From contig JAEMRP010000033.1 in assembly GCA_016463265.1 (NCBI GenBank), forward strand, positions 1 through 8,607: a stretch of DNA of 8,607 nt. Direction: 5' to 3'. A model generated the notes under the pieces. That model was not told the origin of the DNA. It made no database searches and worked only from the letters and a program-made list of their open reading frames with translations. The position numbers were made by a program, and so were the translations under genes. Source of the stretch: Microbacteriaceae bacterium (GTDB taxonomy: Bacteria; Actinomycetota; Actinomycetes; Actinomycetales; Microbacteriaceae). Below, piece after piece: positions 7,753 to 8,607 of this stretch (position 1 is its first letter; each line of letters opens with the position of its first letter).

Positions 7753-7980
7753 CTATCCGATCCGCGCCATGACGGCACCGACTTCGACGGTGTCGCCGGC
7801 CGCAGCGAGGAGCTCCAGAACGGTACCCGCCCCAGGGGACTCGACGGTGGCATCCACCTTGTCGGTTTCGACTGTTGCGAGCGGTTGACCCTCGGTCACC
7901 GCGTCACCCACAGCAACGAGCCATTCGGCGACAACCGCGTCCTGCATCGACATTCCCCATTTAGGTAAAACAACGTCCAT
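7753..7980 (-). CDS. Free-standing lipoyl (biotinyl/lipoyl attachment) domain protein
   Basis: The whole 75-residue product is one lipoyl-type domain. It begins like the N-terminus of a 2-oxoacid dehydrogenase E2 (LPKWGMSM, 5-12), carries the modification lysine K41 in VETDKVDATVESP (37-49), and ends with the usual closing strands (VGAVMARIG, 67-75). DKV rather than the biotin motif MKM indicates lipoate, not biotin. There is no peripheral-subunit-binding domain and no acyltransferase domain: the TAG stop follows directly and the GlcG-like gene begins 8 bases later. The ATG at 7980 has a strong GAGGAG 7 bases upstream, so this is a real complete gene, 30 bases after the E1 beta stop. It most likely serves as the swinging-arm carrier for the E1 encoded upstream, with a separate transferase or acceptor elsewhere. 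A truncated E2 remnant is the alternative, but I see no E2 coding sequence after the stop. Confidence 0.9.
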   Translation of the reverse strand: MDVVLPKWGMSMQDAVVAEWLVAVGDAVTEGQPLATVETDKVDATVESPGAGTVLELLAAAGDTVEVGAVMARIG

Positions 7981-8010
7981 GTGTGTGCTCCTCTTCGGAT
8001 CAGTGGTGTA

Positions 8011-8607
8011 TCAGGCCAGAGTCAGGCGGATTGCGGAATCGATATCGGAATCGCTGATGAGCGCCCGCTCTTCGAGCGGGGGAGAGAAGGGAACAGGAAC
8101 GTTTTCCCATGCCACGCGTTGCGGCGCAGCCTTGAGTAGATCGAAGCCCTTCTCAGAGACGCTCGCCACAATTTCACTCGCGGCCGAACAGGTAAGCCGC
8201 GCATTGTCGACAACGACTAGTCGACCGGTGCGCGCAACCGATTCGAGGATGAGGTCCATGTCGAGCGGAACCAGGGTCCGCGGGTCGACAACCTCGACCG
8301 AGATTCCTTCCGCCTCCAATTTGTTCGCGACGCGAAGTGCCTTGGGAACAGCGGCGCCAATGGCGACAACTGTGACATCCGTACCGGTCCGTTTGATGTC
8401 ACCGACACCGAGCGGAATCGAATATGTTTCCTCGGGCACTGGCCCTCGCACACCACCCAAAACGAAGTCCTGCAGGTACACGACGGGATTGTCGTCTCGA
8501 ATCGCCGATACCATCAATCCCTTGGCGTCGTAGGGGGTCGAGGGCATAACAATCTTGAGACCGGCGACGTTCATGAGCATCGGGTGAGGATTTTCTGAGT
8601 GTTGTGC
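8011..8607 (-). CDS. 2-oxoacid dehydrogenase E1 component, beta subunit (N-terminus outside window)
   Basis: 198 codons up to the TGA at 8011 are visible; the family is about 325-340 residues, so roughly the first 130 lie beyond the right edge. The reading frame stays open to base 8607, and the ATG at 8580 is internal. Typical beta-subunit segments are present: QHSENPHP just at the edge, VAGLKIVMPSTPYDAKGLM (C-terminal end of the pyrimidine domain), AIRDDNPVVYLQ, then the transketolase C-terminal domain with GTDVTVVAIG, EGISVEVVDPRTLVPLD and the closing VPVPFSPPLE. With an alpha subunit (presumably just upstream) it would form the thiamine-diphosphate enzyme that decarboxylates a 2-oxo acid and passes the acyl group to a lipoyl domain. 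The next gene supplies exactly such a domain. It resembles acetoin/pyruvate/branched-chain types; which substrate is used cannot be told from this part. Confidence 0.93.
   Translation of the reverse strand, partial: AQHSENPHPMLMNVAGLKIVMPSTPYDAKGLMVSAIRDDNPVVYLQDFVLGGVRGPVPEETYSIPLGVGDIKRTGTDVTVVAIGAAVPKALRVANKLEAEGISVEVVDPRTLVPLDMDLILESVARTGRLVVVDNARLTCSAASEIVASVSEKGFDLLKAAPQRVAWENVPVPFSPPLEERALISDSDIDSAIRLTLA

Noticed and set aside
7753..7980. Biotin carrier rather than lipoyl domain.
   Set aside because: The lysine lies in ETDKVDA, the lipoylation context, without the AMKM-type motif of biotin carriers, and E1 beta is next to it.
8011..8580. Treating the ATG at 8580 as the true start of the E1 beta gene.
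   Set aside because: The frame stays open to the window edge and the residues before it (AQHSENPHP) match the conserved beta-subunit QHS region, so the gene continues beyond 8607.

Overview
The window looks like chromosomal DNA from a high-GC Gram-positive bacterium (Actinobacteria). The long E. coli-type argininosuccinate synthase, the actinobacterial-style oligoribonuclease, the GTG starts and the GC-rich third codon positions recall Microbacteriaceae; the family-level placement is a guess from remembered homologs. All ten recognised genes lie on the minus strand, so they are transcribed from the right end of the window to the left. There are no tRNA, rRNA, transposase, integrase or CRISPR features. 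Both ends cut through genes.

Right and centre (2215-8607) hold a tightly packed catabolic-looking gene run. In transcription order these are: the C-terminal part of a 2-oxoacid dehydrogenase E1 beta subunit; a free-standing 75-residue lipoyl domain; a GlcG/HbpS-family (DUF336) protein; an SDR oxidoreductase; a PLP enzyme of the diaminopropionate ammonia-lyase family; an NCS1 (purine/cytosine-type) permease; a metallo-beta-lactamase-fold hydrolase of the lactonase type; and a second SDR oxidoreductase. Three junctions are 4-base stop/start overlaps and the other gaps are 8-71 bases, which suggests one transcript, perhaps with a secondary promoter in the 71-base gap before the permease. No regulator is visible, so the operon probably continues to the right.

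A plausible shared job is uptake and breakdown of a nitrogen-containing small molecule. The permease would bring it in, an SDR could oxidise an alcohol, aldehyde or hemiacetal to a lactone, and the MBL enzyme could open the lactone. The PLP enzyme could release ammonia and leave a 2-oxo acid, and the E1/lipoyl system could decarboxylate a 2-oxo acid oxidatively. The permease-lactonase-SDR trio resembles the enzyme types used for vitamin B6 breakdown (pyridoxal 4-dehydrogenase, 4-pyridoxolactonase), but the substrate cannot be fixed from sequence. I recognise no named pathway with exactly this gene set.

Left (1-1975) is housekeeping: argG, then orn 32 bases downstream. The 239-base space between the catabolic run and argG carries repeated GCACCAA elements (one inverted), two mutually exclusive small hairpins followed by a T-run, and a weak promoter candidate. 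It may hold the end of the catabolic transcript and the control region of argG.
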